A stretch of 35,236 bases of DNA, taken from contig JAGRCP010000017.1 in the NCBI GenBank assembly GCA_020433455.1, forward strand, positions 1-35,236, read 5' to 3'. Positions 1-8,077 of the stretch are shown piece by piece (within the stretch, counting starts at the first letter, position 1; each line of letters starts with the position of its first letter). The DNA is from Caldilineaceae bacterium (GTDB taxonomy: Bacteria > Chloroflexota > Anaerolineae > Caldilineales > Caldilineaceae). The translations under genes and the position numbers were made by a program. Under the pieces are notes generated by a model. It was not told the DNA's origin. It saw nothing but the letters and a program-made list of their open reading frames with translations, and made no database searches.

Positions 1-2
1 AT

Positions 3-134
3 CAGGCCGTGATTCAGGCTGACGCATACATCCGGAACGGCAGCACGGACCTGCCCGAGAAGCAGTCCATCGACATGGTTCTGCTTACGCCTGACAACGC
101 CGGAAATTATGAGCGTTTTGCACCCAAGCAGTAG
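3..134 (+). CDS. C-terminal end of a probable sugar ABC transporter substrate-binding protein (partial)
   Basis: Only the last 43 codons are present. The frame opens at base 3 and ends in TAG at 132-134. The peptide contains AYIRNGSTDLPEKQSIDMVL and ends NAGNYERFAPKQ. This resembles the C-terminal helix and strand of ribose/xylose-type periplasmic sugar-binding proteins, where a PEKQxIDxxLLT-like stretch is common; that resemblance is from memory. The next gene is a sugar isomerase on the same strand, which fits a carbohydrate-uptake and catabolism locus. The two are separated by 335 bp containing hairpins, so they need not share a transcript. The fragment is too short for a firm family call. 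Confidence 0.5.
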   Translation, partial: QAVIQADAYIRNGSTDLPEKQSIDMVLLTPDNAGNYERFAPKQ

Positions 135-175
135 GGAGTTGTCCGCGAATTAACATAGCGATTGGGAGCTGTTGT

Positions 176-233
176 CTGGGAGCGTCAATCTCCAGCCTGG
201 CATTAGCGCCGGACTGGAGCCCAGCGCTCCCAG
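176..233. repeat. nested inverted repeat in the spacer after the binding-protein gene
   Basis: Outer arms CTGGGAGCG (176-184) and CGCTCCCAG (225-233) pair perfectly over 9 bp. Inner arms CTCCAG (190-195) and CTGGAG (214-219) pair inside them. The sequence is GC-rich and no T-tract follows, so it is not a classical intrinsic terminator. It could fold as a 3' mRNA-stabilising hairpin for the upstream gene, or be a REP-like repeat; copy number cannot be judged here. Confidence 0.55.
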
Positions 234-325
234 AGGGCGACCAAAACAACAGGCCGTACCTTGAAGAGGGACAATAGCCAGGAAATCGCTCGCGTATGGC
301 TGAACGATAGGCTGTGGATTGGGCG

Positions 326-376
326 GATCGGACGGATCAATACCGGATAGAAAAATCCGTATTGATCCGTCTGATC
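326..376. repeat. long near-perfect palindrome upstream of the isomerase gene
   Basis: The left arm (326-348) and right arm (355-376) pair along about 22 bp with one substitution and one bulged C, around a 6-nt loop (349-354, AGAAAA). The arms are built from repeats of the word CGGAT/GGATC. It ends about 90 bp before the isomerase start. It could be a strong RNA hairpin or cruciform, or a mobile-repeat remnant. There is no T-run, so ordinary rho-independent termination is unlikely. Confidence 0.7.
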
Positions 377-469
377 GCTCACTCTGCGGCCTATTTTAAT
401 TGTAGACCAATCCAGAGAAACCGTTAAGAAGATGCTTGTTGAGACATCAAATCCATAAGGAGAAAGATC

Positions 470-1882
470 ATGAGTGAAAGACCCAAGTTGGGCGTGATCG
501 TCACCAATCGCAACTTTTTCGCCGATAGTTTGGTCCAGGAAGGGCGTACGCAGATTCTGGACGCGCTGGAGAAGTTGGGCATTGATGCGGTAATTGTATC
601 CCCGGAGGAGACGCGGCTGGGCGTGGTGGAGACGTGGGAGGACGCCAAGCAGTGCGGCGCGCTCTTTAAGCGGCATCAGGACGAGATTATGGGCATTCTG
701 GTCTCCTTGCCCAATTTCGGCAACGAGAAGGGCATAGCCGACGCTATCCGCCTTTCCGGCCTCAACGTGCCGGTGTTGGTCCACGCCTTCCCGGACACGA
801 CCCAACAACTGACCGTGGCCGGTCGGCGCGACGCTTTTTGCGGCAAGCTTTCATTGACTAACAATCTTTATCAATACGGGATTGATTTCAGCATAACGCA
901 GAACCATGTGCTCGATCCGGATTCGGATGCGTTCGCCCGAGAGCTGGATAAGTTTGTGCGGCTCTGCAGGGTGGTCAAGGGGATGCGCAGCTTGCGCCTG
1001 GGGGCGATTGGCGCACGCCCGCAAGCGTTCAACACTGTGCGCTATTCGGAGAAATTACTGGAAGCCAACGGCATCAGCGTGGTGACTCTGGACCTGTCGG
1101 AAGTTTTCGGCTGGGCGGAGAAGCTGGGCGATGATGACCGGCGCGTGGTTGAGAAACTGGCCGACATCCGCGGCTATGCCAGAGCCGATGCCGCACCGCC
1201 GCCTTCGCTGGTCAAGATGGCCAAGCTCGGCGTCGTCATCGGCGACTGGATGGACGAGTTCGAGCTTGACGCGACGGCTATCCAGTGCTGGGAGACGCTG
1301 CAGCACAATTACGGCATCAATGCCTGCACCATCATGAGCATGATGAGCGACCGCTTTATGCCCAGCGCGTGTGAGGTGGACATCGCGGGCACGCTTTCCA
1401 TGGCGGCCCTGCAGCTGGCTTCCAATGCGCCGGCCGGCCTCGTTGATTGGAACAATAACTATGATGATGAGCTGGACAAATGCCTCTATTTCCACTGCGG
1501 CAACTGGGCCAAGAGCCTCGTCTCTGAGATTGAGATTGTGCCCGCCGAGGTGCTGGGAACGACGCTGGGCGAGGAGAACACCTGGGGCGCCCTCAATGCC
1601 CGCTCCCTCAGCGGGCCCATGACCTACGCACGCATCGATACTGATGACCGCCGCGGCGTAATCAAGACCTATATCGGCCAGGGCCAATTCACCGACGATC
1701 CGTTGAGCCTTATGTCCGGCACAAAGGCGGTCGTAGAGGTTCAGGAGCTACAGGCGCTGCTGCGCTACATCTGCAAGAACGGTTTCGCCCATCACTGCGC
1801 CATGACCCTTGGCCACGTGAGCGACATCCTGGACGAGGCGTTTAACACGTATCTGGGCTGGGAGACTTATCACCATCAGTGA
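470..1882 (+). CDS. L-fucose isomerase-like sugar isomerase
   Basis: This 470-residue protein has the layout of the L-fucose/L-arabinose isomerase superfamily: Rossmann-like N-terminal domains and a C-terminal metal-binding domain. Visible metal-ligand candidates are Glu302 in CEVDIAG, Asp326 in DWNNNY and His342 in FHCGNW, matching the Glu/Asp/His manganese site of FucI-type aldose-ketose isomerases. At 470 residues it is shorter than E. coli FucI (about 590) and resembles the compact FucI-like proteins common in sugar-ABC loci. It probably interconverts an aldose and a ketose in the cytoplasm; the substrate cannot be read from sequence and may be fucose, arabinose or another deoxy- or modified sugar. 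An AAGGAG ribosome-binding site lies about 8 bases before the ATG. The upstream partial binding protein supports a sugar-catabolic role. Confidence 0.8.
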   Translation: MSERPKLGVIVTNRNFFADSLVQEGRTQILDALEKLGIDAVIVSPEETRLGVVETWEDAKQCGALFKRHQDEIMGILVSLPNFGNEKGIADAIRLSGLNVPVLVHAFPDTTQQLTVAGRRDAFCGKLSLTNNLYQYGIDFSITQNHVLDPDSDAFARELDKFVRLCRVVKGMRSLRLGAIGARPQAFNTVRYSEKLLEANGISVVTLDLSEVFGWAEKLGDDDRRVVEKLADIRGYARADAAPPPSLVKMAKLGVVIGDWMDEFELDATAIQCWETLQHNYGINACTIMSMMSDRFMPSACEVDIAGTLSMAALQLASNAPAGLVDWNNNYDDELDKCLYFHCGNWAKSLVSEIEIVPAEVLGTTLGEENTWGALNARSLSGPMTYARIDTDDRRGVIKTYIGQGQFTDDPLSLMSGTKAVVEVQELQALLRYICKNGFAHHCAMTLGHVSDILDEAFNTYLGWETYHHQ

Positions 1883-1939
1883 TCTTACTCCCAGACGTTA
1901 CTGTCTAACCTGCGGGATGATTCGCGGGAAATACGCTGT

Positions 1940-1961
1940 TCCCAGAAAGAAACCTCTGGGA
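1940..1961. terminator. possible bidirectional hairpin between convergent genes
   Basis: TCCCAGA (1940-1946) pairs with TCTGGGA (1955-1961) across an 8-nt loop, midway between two convergent genes. There is no T-run on either side, so its efficiency as an intrinsic terminator is doubtful. Confidence 0.35.
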
Positions 1962-1974
1962 GGAACTCGTATGG

Positions 1975-3708
1975 TTACTCCCAGACTAACAAGTTCCACT
2001 TGTCGGATTCGTCGGGGTCGGGCACGAAGGTAAGCTTAAGATTTCGTAGCTGATCGCTTTCAACGAGCATGTCTGAATTGCCTGAAAGCCCGCGCCAGGG
2101 GGTGCTGGCGCTAAAGGCGACCATGCCGGGATAGATGACGTACGCGGCGGAATCGCCCGGCTGGAGGTCCGCTTCGCTGGGGCCCTGTTCGACCCGGAAT
2201 TTTTGATCGATGGTGAAGCGGATAACCTGCTCAAAGTCATTGCGCACCTGGAGCACAGCCAGTCCCGCGGGCACGGCGGGGCTGGCCTGCGCCGTGCCCG
2301 TGGTCGGTTCAGTCGCCGTGACTTCGCTGCTTTCTCCGCCCTCTGTCCCGGAATCAGGCGCTGCTGCGCTGTCCGCCACCGGCTCGACCGGTTCCGGCGT
2401 GGGGGCCAGCCGGCCGTCGGTAATGGCCGCAATGCCCAAAGCCGTGACGTCGTTATTGCACTCCAGGTAGCCGGCGCTGCCGGTAATCCACCCGCCGTCT
2501 GCAATGCGCTCGTCTACGGCCAGCCAGCTGTTGTCCTCGCTGCGTCCTACGATGATGACCGTGGCGGGTTCAGCTCCGTCCCCGCGCACTTTGTTCACGA
2601 TTTCATACTGCAAGCCCGGCCCGCTCCGCACGTTGAGCGCGGGAACGAGCAACGTGCAGGCGATCTCATCCGCTTGCGCAGCGCTCTCCGTTTGCCCCGC
2701 GTTTTCCTGCGTAGCAGCGCTATCTGCCGCCGCGTCATTTGTCGTGTCGTTTGCGGCATCAGCCGCGGGCGCGTCTCCATCTTCCGCCTCCGGCATTGCC
2801 ACGCCCGCGGCCTTGCCCATGACGGGCTTGATAATTAGTTCAGTAAAGCTGCTGCCGGGCAGACCGCCCGCGGCGCTTTGCTCTTCCAGGCTATAGTAAA
2901 ATCCCGCTTGCGCCGTGGCCGGGGCCCACTCGCAGGCCGATTCTCCGTTGGCGTTGATGCAGGAACGGAGGAAGAAGATGGGCAGCGCATCATCGGTGAC
3001 GGTAAACTCCTGGACGGTAGCGGGGAGCAGTTCATATGTTTCATTGCGATAAACGACGGTTTCGCGTTTACCGGTGCGATTCTGGATCCATATCTGGTTA
3101 GAAGGAGGCGAACCCGCTTCGCGCAGAACCAGGCCGGCCGCCAGATCTTCTTCGGCTCCGGCCACGATTTCATAAAAGCCGTCTCGATTGAGGAGATAGG
3201 GGTCCCAATAACAGGTTTCGTCGCCTTCCGGCGTGTCGGCGTCACAATTATAGAGGTTGAGTACAGCCGTTATCCGGGTCAGGTCCAGCCCCAGCGCGCG
3301 TTGGGCGTCCAGCCGGGTGGTTTCGCCCTCAACAAAGAAGCGCACGGCCGCGTCTGTCCGATTGGCGATGATGGTGCCTTCTACGACGGCGGTATAGGCG
3401 CTATCCGCTGCCAGAGCCGGCGCTGTATCAGACACGGCGTTGCCCGTGGTGACGGCCGTCGTTTCGGTTAGACCGGCGACATCCGTGATGGTGGTAACGT
3501 CTGTGATTACAGCAACGCCCGTTACGCCGGTAGTTGCCGTAATGGTTTGCCGCGGGAGGGTCGTCCTCGCTTCCACCTGCTCTGCCGCCTGGATAAGCGG
3601 TCCGGACGATGCTGATGCCGGGGTGGCGTTGAATCCTGTCCCCAACAGAAGGGCTCCAAAAAGAGCAACGGCAATGGTTACATAAAGCGCTGTATGATTC
3701 GTTCGCAT
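1975..3708 (-). CDS. secreted SH3b-domain protein, function unknown
   Basis: This 577-residue protein starts with a clear signal peptide: a positive MRTNH start, then a hydrophobic stretch at about 7-25 and cleavage near ASASS. A Thr/Val-rich low-complexity segment (about 50-95) precedes a domain at about 105-290 with paired cysteines (NCDADTPEGDETCYW; SCINANGESACEW). An Ala/Asp/Glu-rich linker leads to a bacterial SH3 domain (about 350-417) recognisable by ALNVRSGPGLQYEIV and GWITGSAGYLEC. A second acidic, proline-containing linker leads to a C-terminal beta-rich domain ending in LLVWE. SH3b domains usually bind cell-wall or surface polymers. The N-terminal domain is unfamiliar. GGAG lies about 13 bases before the ATG, an unusually long spacing. 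The gene is monocistronic and convergent with the isomerase gene. Confidence 0.75.
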   Translation of the reverse strand: MRTNHTALYVTIAVALFGALLLGTGFNATPASASSGPLIQAAEQVEARTTLPRQTITATTGVTGVAVITDVTTITDVAGLTETTAVTTGNAVSDTAPALAADSAYTAVVEGTIIANRTDAAVRFFVEGETTRLDAQRALGLDLTRITAVLNLYNCDADTPEGDETCYWDPYLLNRDGFYEIVAGAEEDLAAGLVLREAGSPPSNQIWIQNRTGKRETVVYRNETYELLPATVQEFTVTDDALPIFFLRSCINANGESACEWAPATAQAGFYYSLEEQSAAGGLPGSSFTELIIKPVMGKAAGVAMPEAEDGDAPAADAANDTTNDAAADSAATQENAGQTESAAQADEIACTLLVPALNVRSGPGLQYEIVNKVRGDGAEPATVIIVGRSEDNSWLAVDERIADGGWITGSAGYLECNNDVTALGIAAITDGRLAPTPEPVEPVADSAAAPDSGTEGGESSEVTATEPTTGTAQASPAVPAGLAVLQVRNDFEQVIRFTIDQKFRVEQGPSEADLQPGDSAAYVIYPGMVAFSASTPWRGLSGNSDMLVESDQLRNLKLTFVPDPDESDKWNLLVWE

Positions 3709-4094
3709 GATGCGAAGTGTGCTCCTGTAAAAATTGGCTCGCTATTGAACTGCCGCCCGCGTTTGGGCAACCAAACAGGGCCGTACACATTTCGGCGACA
3801 ATAAAGCGGCGTCGGCTTGGCCGTTCTCAGTCGAGACAGAGCCCTTTAAACTAGCCGTCCCACAATGTTCGCTGCGCTGCAATAGCGTTCACTACGTCCG
3901 AAATCTTGCATTTTTTACTTTCCAAAAACGTAAAATAACGCGTACGCGTTCCCGGATTTTGACTTTCTCAGTGTACGCCGGGATCGACTCCCGGCCAAAA
4001 TTCGGGCTCTGCGCTGTAGCCTTGCCCAGCGGATATGTGATAGACTAGCGGCCATGTTACTGTGCTTATTGGTCCGGCAAGCTGTGTGCTTCCC
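3709..4094. other. divergent intergenic region with palindromes
   Basis: These 386 bp separate the divergent SH3b and DUF72 genes and contain no convincing ORF. Both promoters should lie here, but I could not pick -35/-10 pairs with confidence. Besides the 14-bp palindrome listed separately, GCCGGG (3977-3982) and CCCGGC (3990-3995) form a 6-bp hairpin with a 7-nt loop. An A/T-rich patch (3908-3938) sits on the side of the minus-strand gene. Confidence 0.5.
3937..3950. promoter_or_regulatory. perfect 14-bp palindrome, candidate operator
   Basis: AACGCGTACGCGTT reads identically on both strands and sits in the middle of a divergent intergenic region, about 230 bp from one start and 145 bp from the other. 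A perfect palindrome of this size fits a dimeric regulator's site. No regulator gene adjoins it, so the assignment is inference. Confidence 0.35.
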
Positions 4095-4949
4095 ATGATT
4101 GTCCTGGGCGTTTCTTCCTGGCTCTTTGACGCCTGGCGCGGCGTTTTCTATCCAGATAGTCTGGCGCGCGGCGATTATCTGGCCTACTACAGCCGTTATT
4201 TCGCCACCGTGGAAGTAAATACCAGCTTTTACGGCCGGCCTCGCCAATCGACAGTGGCCAAGTGGCTGGCGGCCACGCCGGACGGCTTTCAGTTTTGCCT
4301 GAAGTTTCCTCGGGCGATCAGCCATGAGAAGCAACTGGTTGATTGCCAGGCGGAGACCCGCTCCTTTTTAGACTTGCTCCGCCTTTTGGGGGACGCGGCT
4401 GCGCCCGCATTTTTGCAACTGCCGCCTGGTTTTACCCGGGCCGGCGCGGGGCGGACGCTGGCCGATTATCTGGCCTGGCTGGCTGAAGCCGGCAGGGATC
4501 TGCGCCTGGCCGTGGAGGTGCGGGCCGCTGATCTCATGACGCCTGCTTTTGTCGCCTATTTGCTGGATCTGGGATTGGCTCCGGTCCTGGTGGATCGGGT
4601 CAATACGCCCGATCTCTATCCTGCATATCTGGCCCTGCTGGAAGCGGGCAAGGGGCCTCGGTATTTGGTCATTCGCTGGATCGGCGATGACGCCAATGGC
4701 CCCACCGGCGATCGAGAGATTACGGCTCCCCGCGACGCAGAGCTGGCGCAATGGGCGGAACGGCTGGCCACGCTTCATCGTGCGGGGATCGACGTATTCG
4801 GCTACATGCATAATCCGTATGAAGGCCATTCCCCTGCCAGCGTGCGCCGCCTGCAGGCCGAACTGGCCCGATACGTCGATCTGCCCGCCTGGCAGCCGCC
4901 TCTGGAGCCGGAGGATGCGCCTCCCGGGCAATTGTCGCTGTTCTCGTAA
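4095..4949 (+). CDS. DUF72 family protein
   Basis: The 284-residue product matches the DUF72 (YecE-like) TIM-barrel family: GVSSWLFDAWRGVFYPDS near the start, EVNTSFYGRP, FQFCLKFPRAISHEKQL, and FGYMHNPYEGHSP near the end. Each corresponds to a conserved DUF72 block, and the length is normal. I start at the ATG at 4095, because family members begin only a few residues before the G-x-S-x-W motif. A GTG at 4062 would add 11 residues that look unrelated. The biochemical role of DUF72 is not established. The next gene begins 43 bp downstream on the same strand, suggesting cotranscription. Confidence 0.85.
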   Translation: MIVLGVSSWLFDAWRGVFYPDSLARGDYLAYYSRYFATVEVNTSFYGRPRQSTVAKWLAATPDGFQFCLKFPRAISHEKQLVDCQAETRSFLDLLRLLGDAAAPAFLQLPPGFTRAGAGRTLADYLAWLAEAGRDLRLAVEVRAADLMTPAFVAYLLDLGLAPVLVDRVNTPDLYPAYLALLEAGKGPRYLVIRWIGDDANGPTGDREITAPRDAELAQWAERLATLHRAGIDVFGYMHNPYEGHSPASVRRLQAELARYVDLPAWQPPLEPEDAPPGQLSLFS

Positions 4950-4992
4950 TCCACGCCTTGCGCATGATTCTGTTTACTTATCGAGGGAGACC

Positions 4993-6777
4993 ATGGACCG
5001 AACGACCCCTACCGCCCAAAACGAAGAAATTGAACTATACATCCGCACTTATTATTCTCTCCTGCGTAGCAGCGCGCCGGTGCGGGTGCGAAGTCTGGAA
5101 GACACCCACATGGCCATGAAATCCAGCCTTCACTATCACGCCGATAGCCCGGAGCTGGACATCACCGCGCTCGTCTATGCGGCCCTGCGCTTGCCGGATT
5201 GCATTCACGATACGCAACTGATGATCATGGGGCAGATGGAGGATGTCTTTCTGCGCGAAGGCTATGGCGACGTGACGACCTGGCAGCCGGTGCGGGCTCG
5301 GGCCAGACGTCGCAAATTTTATTATGAACCTGAGCAGTCTTATCTGGCTGCATTTGTCTCCAGCGTCAGCGATATCGACGATCTTATTCCTTGCCTGACC
5401 GCCTATCAGATCGAATGGAACAAGCTGCACCAGAAGCTCAACAGCGCTGATATTGGTCGCCGTTTGGCCCTTTCCCGGACTAACAACGGATATATTCCGC
5501 TGGAGATGCTGGATGAAATTCGCACGGTTCTGGGCCTGAGCGCGGATGACTTTGCCCGGCTCAATCAACTCTGGCCCCGGGAGATGTTCTTGCACAATTT
5601 ATCGGCTGCGGCAGTCAAGCAACTGGATATTCGCATCACCGTCTTGGGCAGCGGCCTGAGCGATTATCGTCGCAGCGTCCAGCAGTGGTGGCGACGCATT
5701 GAGGAGGTGACGCAGGATAAAGGGATTGGCCTGGCCCAGCGCCCCATCTATTTTGTCAGCAGCAACATTCACAGCATGGTCAATCTCCTTTCCGGCTCGG
5801 CCTGGGAACTGGAGGAAGAGCTGCGCCGCTTTGTGGAGGAAGAGAACCCTGAGGACCTGCGGGACGAATTGCTGCAGCTGTCCGCGGATGATACGGGCGC
5901 ATTCGGCAACTTGCTTTATTACGTCCTCCGTCCCTATATCAATCACGCAAACAGTCTGCCCGAAGACCATGAGCGGGTGCTGCGTCGGGAGCGCAAGGCC
6001 GGCGTCACGCGGATTACCGAGCCCCACTGTCTGGATGTAGAAGCCCAAATCATCGAGATAAATCGCCTGCGGGCCAAGCGAGTCGATCCCCGCCTCAGCC
6101 GCCTTTCAGATGAGGAATGGGCGCTACTGCGCAAGAGCGATGCGTTGATCATCAACATTGATTACCCCCTGGGCATGGCGGCTTACCATATTTTCAGCCA
6201 ACTCTCCACCGCGGTGGGCGCGATCCACGGCGTCTATATCCTGGGCAAGGCGGCTACCCTCAACGGACGCGTGGGCGACGTTATGATTCCCAACGTGATC
6301 TATGACGAGCATTCCCTCAATTCGTACCTCTTTCGCAACTGCTTCACTGCGCAGGATGTCGCTCCGTATCTCAAATACGGCACCGTCTTTGATAACCAGA
6401 AGGCGGTCACCGTGCGGGGCACCATGCTCCAGAATCGGGATTTTATGCACGTCTTCTACGAGGAGGGCTATACCGACATCGAGATGGAGGCGGGGCCCTA
6501 TCTCAGCAGTCTTTATGAGGATATCTACCCCAAGCGCTACCCTGTCAATGAAATCGTTAACCTCTTCATCAACGCGCCCTATGATATTGGCCTCATTCAC
6601 TACGCCAGTGACACGCCCATCAGCAAGCGTCAGTCCTTGCTCAGCAAGAGCCTGAGCTACTTCGGCGTGGATGCTACCTATGCTACCTCCGTTGCGATCC
6701 TGAATCGCATTTTGAAGAATGAAGCGGAACGCCTGCGAACTATTGTGACTGAGGAGAAGGGGACGGTTGAAGCATGA
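4993..6777 (+). CDS. uncharacterised protein with nucleoside-phosphorylase-like C-terminal half
   Basis: The 594-residue protein has an N-terminal, mostly helical region (about 1-375) that I do not recognise. Its C-terminal half recalls the purine/uridine phosphorylase fold. ALIINIDYPLGMAAYHI (from about 383) is followed by LGKAATLNGRVGDVMIPN (417-434), the place of the family's G-x-A-x-G-x-VGDVVIP strand. Near the end D-I-E-M-E-A-G (495-501) resembles the phosphorylase E-M-E ribose-binding motif. If active it may cleave or bind a nucleoside-like ligand. The frame extends upstream to 4549, but that part overlaps the DUF72 gene out of frame. The ATG at 4993 has GAGGGAG just before it. The stop overlaps the acyltransferase ATG (ATGA). 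It may belong to a named DUF (possibly DUF6909, from memory, unverified). Function unknown. Confidence 0.8.
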   Translation: MDRTTPTAQNEEIELYIRTYYSLLRSSAPVRVRSLEDTHMAMKSSLHYHADSPELDITALVYAALRLPDCIHDTQLMIMGQMEDVFLREGYGDVTTWQPVRARARRRKFYYEPEQSYLAAFVSSVSDIDDLIPCLTAYQIEWNKLHQKLNSADIGRRLALSRTNNGYIPLEMLDEIRTVLGLSADDFARLNQLWPREMFLHNLSAAAVKQLDIRITVLGSGLSDYRRSVQQWWRRIEEVTQDKGIGLAQRPIYFVSSNIHSMVNLLSGSAWELEEELRRFVEEENPEDLRDELLQLSADDTGAFGNLLYYVLRPYINHANSLPEDHERVLRRERKAGVTRITEPHCLDVEAQIIEINRLRAKRVDPRLSRLSDEEWALLRKSDALIINIDYPLGMAAYHIFSQLSTAVGAIHGVYILGKAATLNGRVGDVMIPNVIYDEHSLNSYLFRNCFTAQDVAPYLKYGTVFDNQKAVTVRGTMLQNRDFMHVFYEEGYTDIEMEAGPYLSSLYEDIYPKRYPVNEIVNLFINAPYDIGLIHYASDTPISKRQSLLSKSLSYFGVDATYATSVAILNRILKNEAERLRTIVTEEKGTVEA

Positions 6778-7427
6778 ACGCTCCTGTCGACGCTACCTGG
6801 TTTTGGCGTCTGCTTCACCTGTCGGGCTATTTCTTACAACTTTTTTTCTGTCGGATTGAAGTCAAGGGACGTGAAAATGTTCCGCTGGAGGGCGGCCTGA
6901 TTTTTGCCTGCAACCACAACATGGGGCCGGACTACGTTATTTTGGGCTGGACGAGTCCCCGTCAGGTTTACTTTATGGCTAAGAGCGACATTTTCTATTA
7001 TTCCGGCTGGCTAACCTGGTTCCTCCATCAGGTTGGGACCTTCCCGGTTGAGCGGGGGCGCGGCGGAAGAGGAGCCGTGACTGCTTCAGTTAAAATCGTG
7101 AAACAGGGCAAGGCGCTGGGCATGTTTCCCGAGGGAACGCGCAGTCGGGACGGTAATCTTCAAGCCGGGCGTTCCGGCGTGGCCCGCATTGCGTTGGCTG
7201 CCCAGGCTCCCATCCTGCCCGTAGTCGTGCTCAACTCGGAAAAGGTGCTGCCCCGGCGCTGGTTGCCCTGGAACCGTCCCCTGGTGACGATCGAGTACGG
7301 AAAACCTTTTCCTGTAACGGGCGATCCGGCCAACCCCGCGGACATCCAACTCGTCACCGATCGCACCATGCGCGGAATTGCTGCTTTGCTCCCCCCTAAG
7401 CGACGCGGCGTTTACGCATCAAGCTGA
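6774..7427 (+). CDS. plsC: 1-acyl-sn-glycerol-3-phosphate acyltransferase family protein
   Basis: The 217-residue product carries the PlsC/LPLAT signatures. Motif I is HNMGPD (His48 and Asp53, the H-x4-D catalytic pair) within ACNHNMGPDYV. The glycerophosphate-binding motif is FPEGTRSRDG (118-127). A proline-containing ILPVVVLN motif (about 148-155) matches the later conserved block. An N-terminal hydrophobic stretch (9-26) probably anchors it at the inner membrane face. The expected reaction is acylation of lysophosphatidic acid to phosphatidic acid. Its ATG overlaps the previous TGA by four bases (ATGA), so translation is probably coupled to the phosphorylase-like gene. Length is normal for the family. 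Whether this is the housekeeping PlsC or a specialised paralogue cannot be told. Confidence 0.9.
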   Translation: MNAPVDATWFWRLLHLSGYFLQLFFCRIEVKGRENVPLEGGLIFACNHNMGPDYVILGWTSPRQVYFMAKSDIFYYSGWLTWFLHQVGTFPVERGRGGRGAVTASVKIVKQGKALGMFPEGTRSRDGNLQAGRSGVARIALAAQAPILPVVVLNSEKVLPRRWLPWNRPLVTIEYGKPFPVTGDPANPADIQLVTDRTMRGIAALLPPKRRGVYASS

Positions 7428-8077
7428 TGCAGCGGATCTTGGTGCCGGGCTGGAGTCGGATGTTCCAGAGGCCGGCCCAAATAAACCCCAACATGGATGA
7501 CTTGGATAACGTGCTTCAGCGCACTTCCTCTAACGGGCTAATAGGCAGCGAATTCATTCGCTGCCGCCACCCCGTAATTGCCCAGAAAACCCATTTGCTT
7601 AAAGCAATATAGAGGGCAGCGTTCAGGCCTTGATTGCTCAATACGTTTTGACATATTTTGATTTGTATTTTGTTATAAATGGGTTGTTTGAGGGGGATGT
7701 TATAAATAGATCTCTGATGTTATTGTAAACCAGAATAATTTATTTTTTCTCACTCTCTGACCGGAGTGAAATTTTTTCGTAACGTATTTTCTACCGTGAT
7801 TGTCGCTTATTTGTAATTTCTTCGCAATGTGGCTTCTGCCAAACTTTCCACCTGATTGTAATCTTCCCCGTAACGTATCCCTGCCATACTCGTCATCAGA
7901 TTTATATTAATGTAGCCTGATTGGTTGGTTTTAATTAATAGATAGCGGATTCGCAGTATGTTTGATTTAGGGTTGTATTTTGTATCGTTGATTTTAGTAA
8001 GTCGTACTGACCGTCCTTTGGACGTGTGCTGCACAACGTGAATTTAGGTAACAGAGCGCAAAGAGGAGATTTCAGGT
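7428..8077. other. AT-rich 650-bp spacer without a credible gene
   Basis: Base composition drops sharply from GC-rich coding DNA to AT-rich sequence from about 7600 to 8040. A 61-codon frame at 7427-7612 and a 75-codon minus-strand frame at 7807-8034 show no family features. The region contains the 45-bp tandem repeats listed separately and presumably the promoter of the surface-protein gene, which I cannot place. The compositional shift suggests acquired or decayed DNA. Confidence 0.6.
7766..7908. repeat. three degenerate 45-bp tandem repeats
   Basis: Three units share TTCGTAACGTA / TTCGCAATGTG / CCCGTAACGTA cores at about 7776, 7821 and 7867. Each core is followed by a CTACC/CTGCC-like block and a GATT-like end. 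Spacing is 45-46 bp. On the minus strand one frame reads through all three with a 15-residue period (EYGRDTLRG, KFGRSHIAK, HGRKYVTK, each with GR at the same place). There is no start codon and a stop lies just upstream, so this could be a fossil coding repeat. Confidence 0.5.

Noticed and set aside
4549-4992. N-terminal extension of the phosphorylase-like frame
   Set aside because: It overlaps the DUF72 gene in another frame and its residues are Arg/Ser/Pro/Trp-rich shadow sequence. The ATG at 4993 has a good ribosome-binding site.
7427-7612. 61-codon frame overlapping the PlsC stop as TGATG
   Set aside because: The overlap looks like coupling, but the peptide shows no domain, no hydrophobic segment and no recognisable motif, and it runs into the AT-rich spacer.
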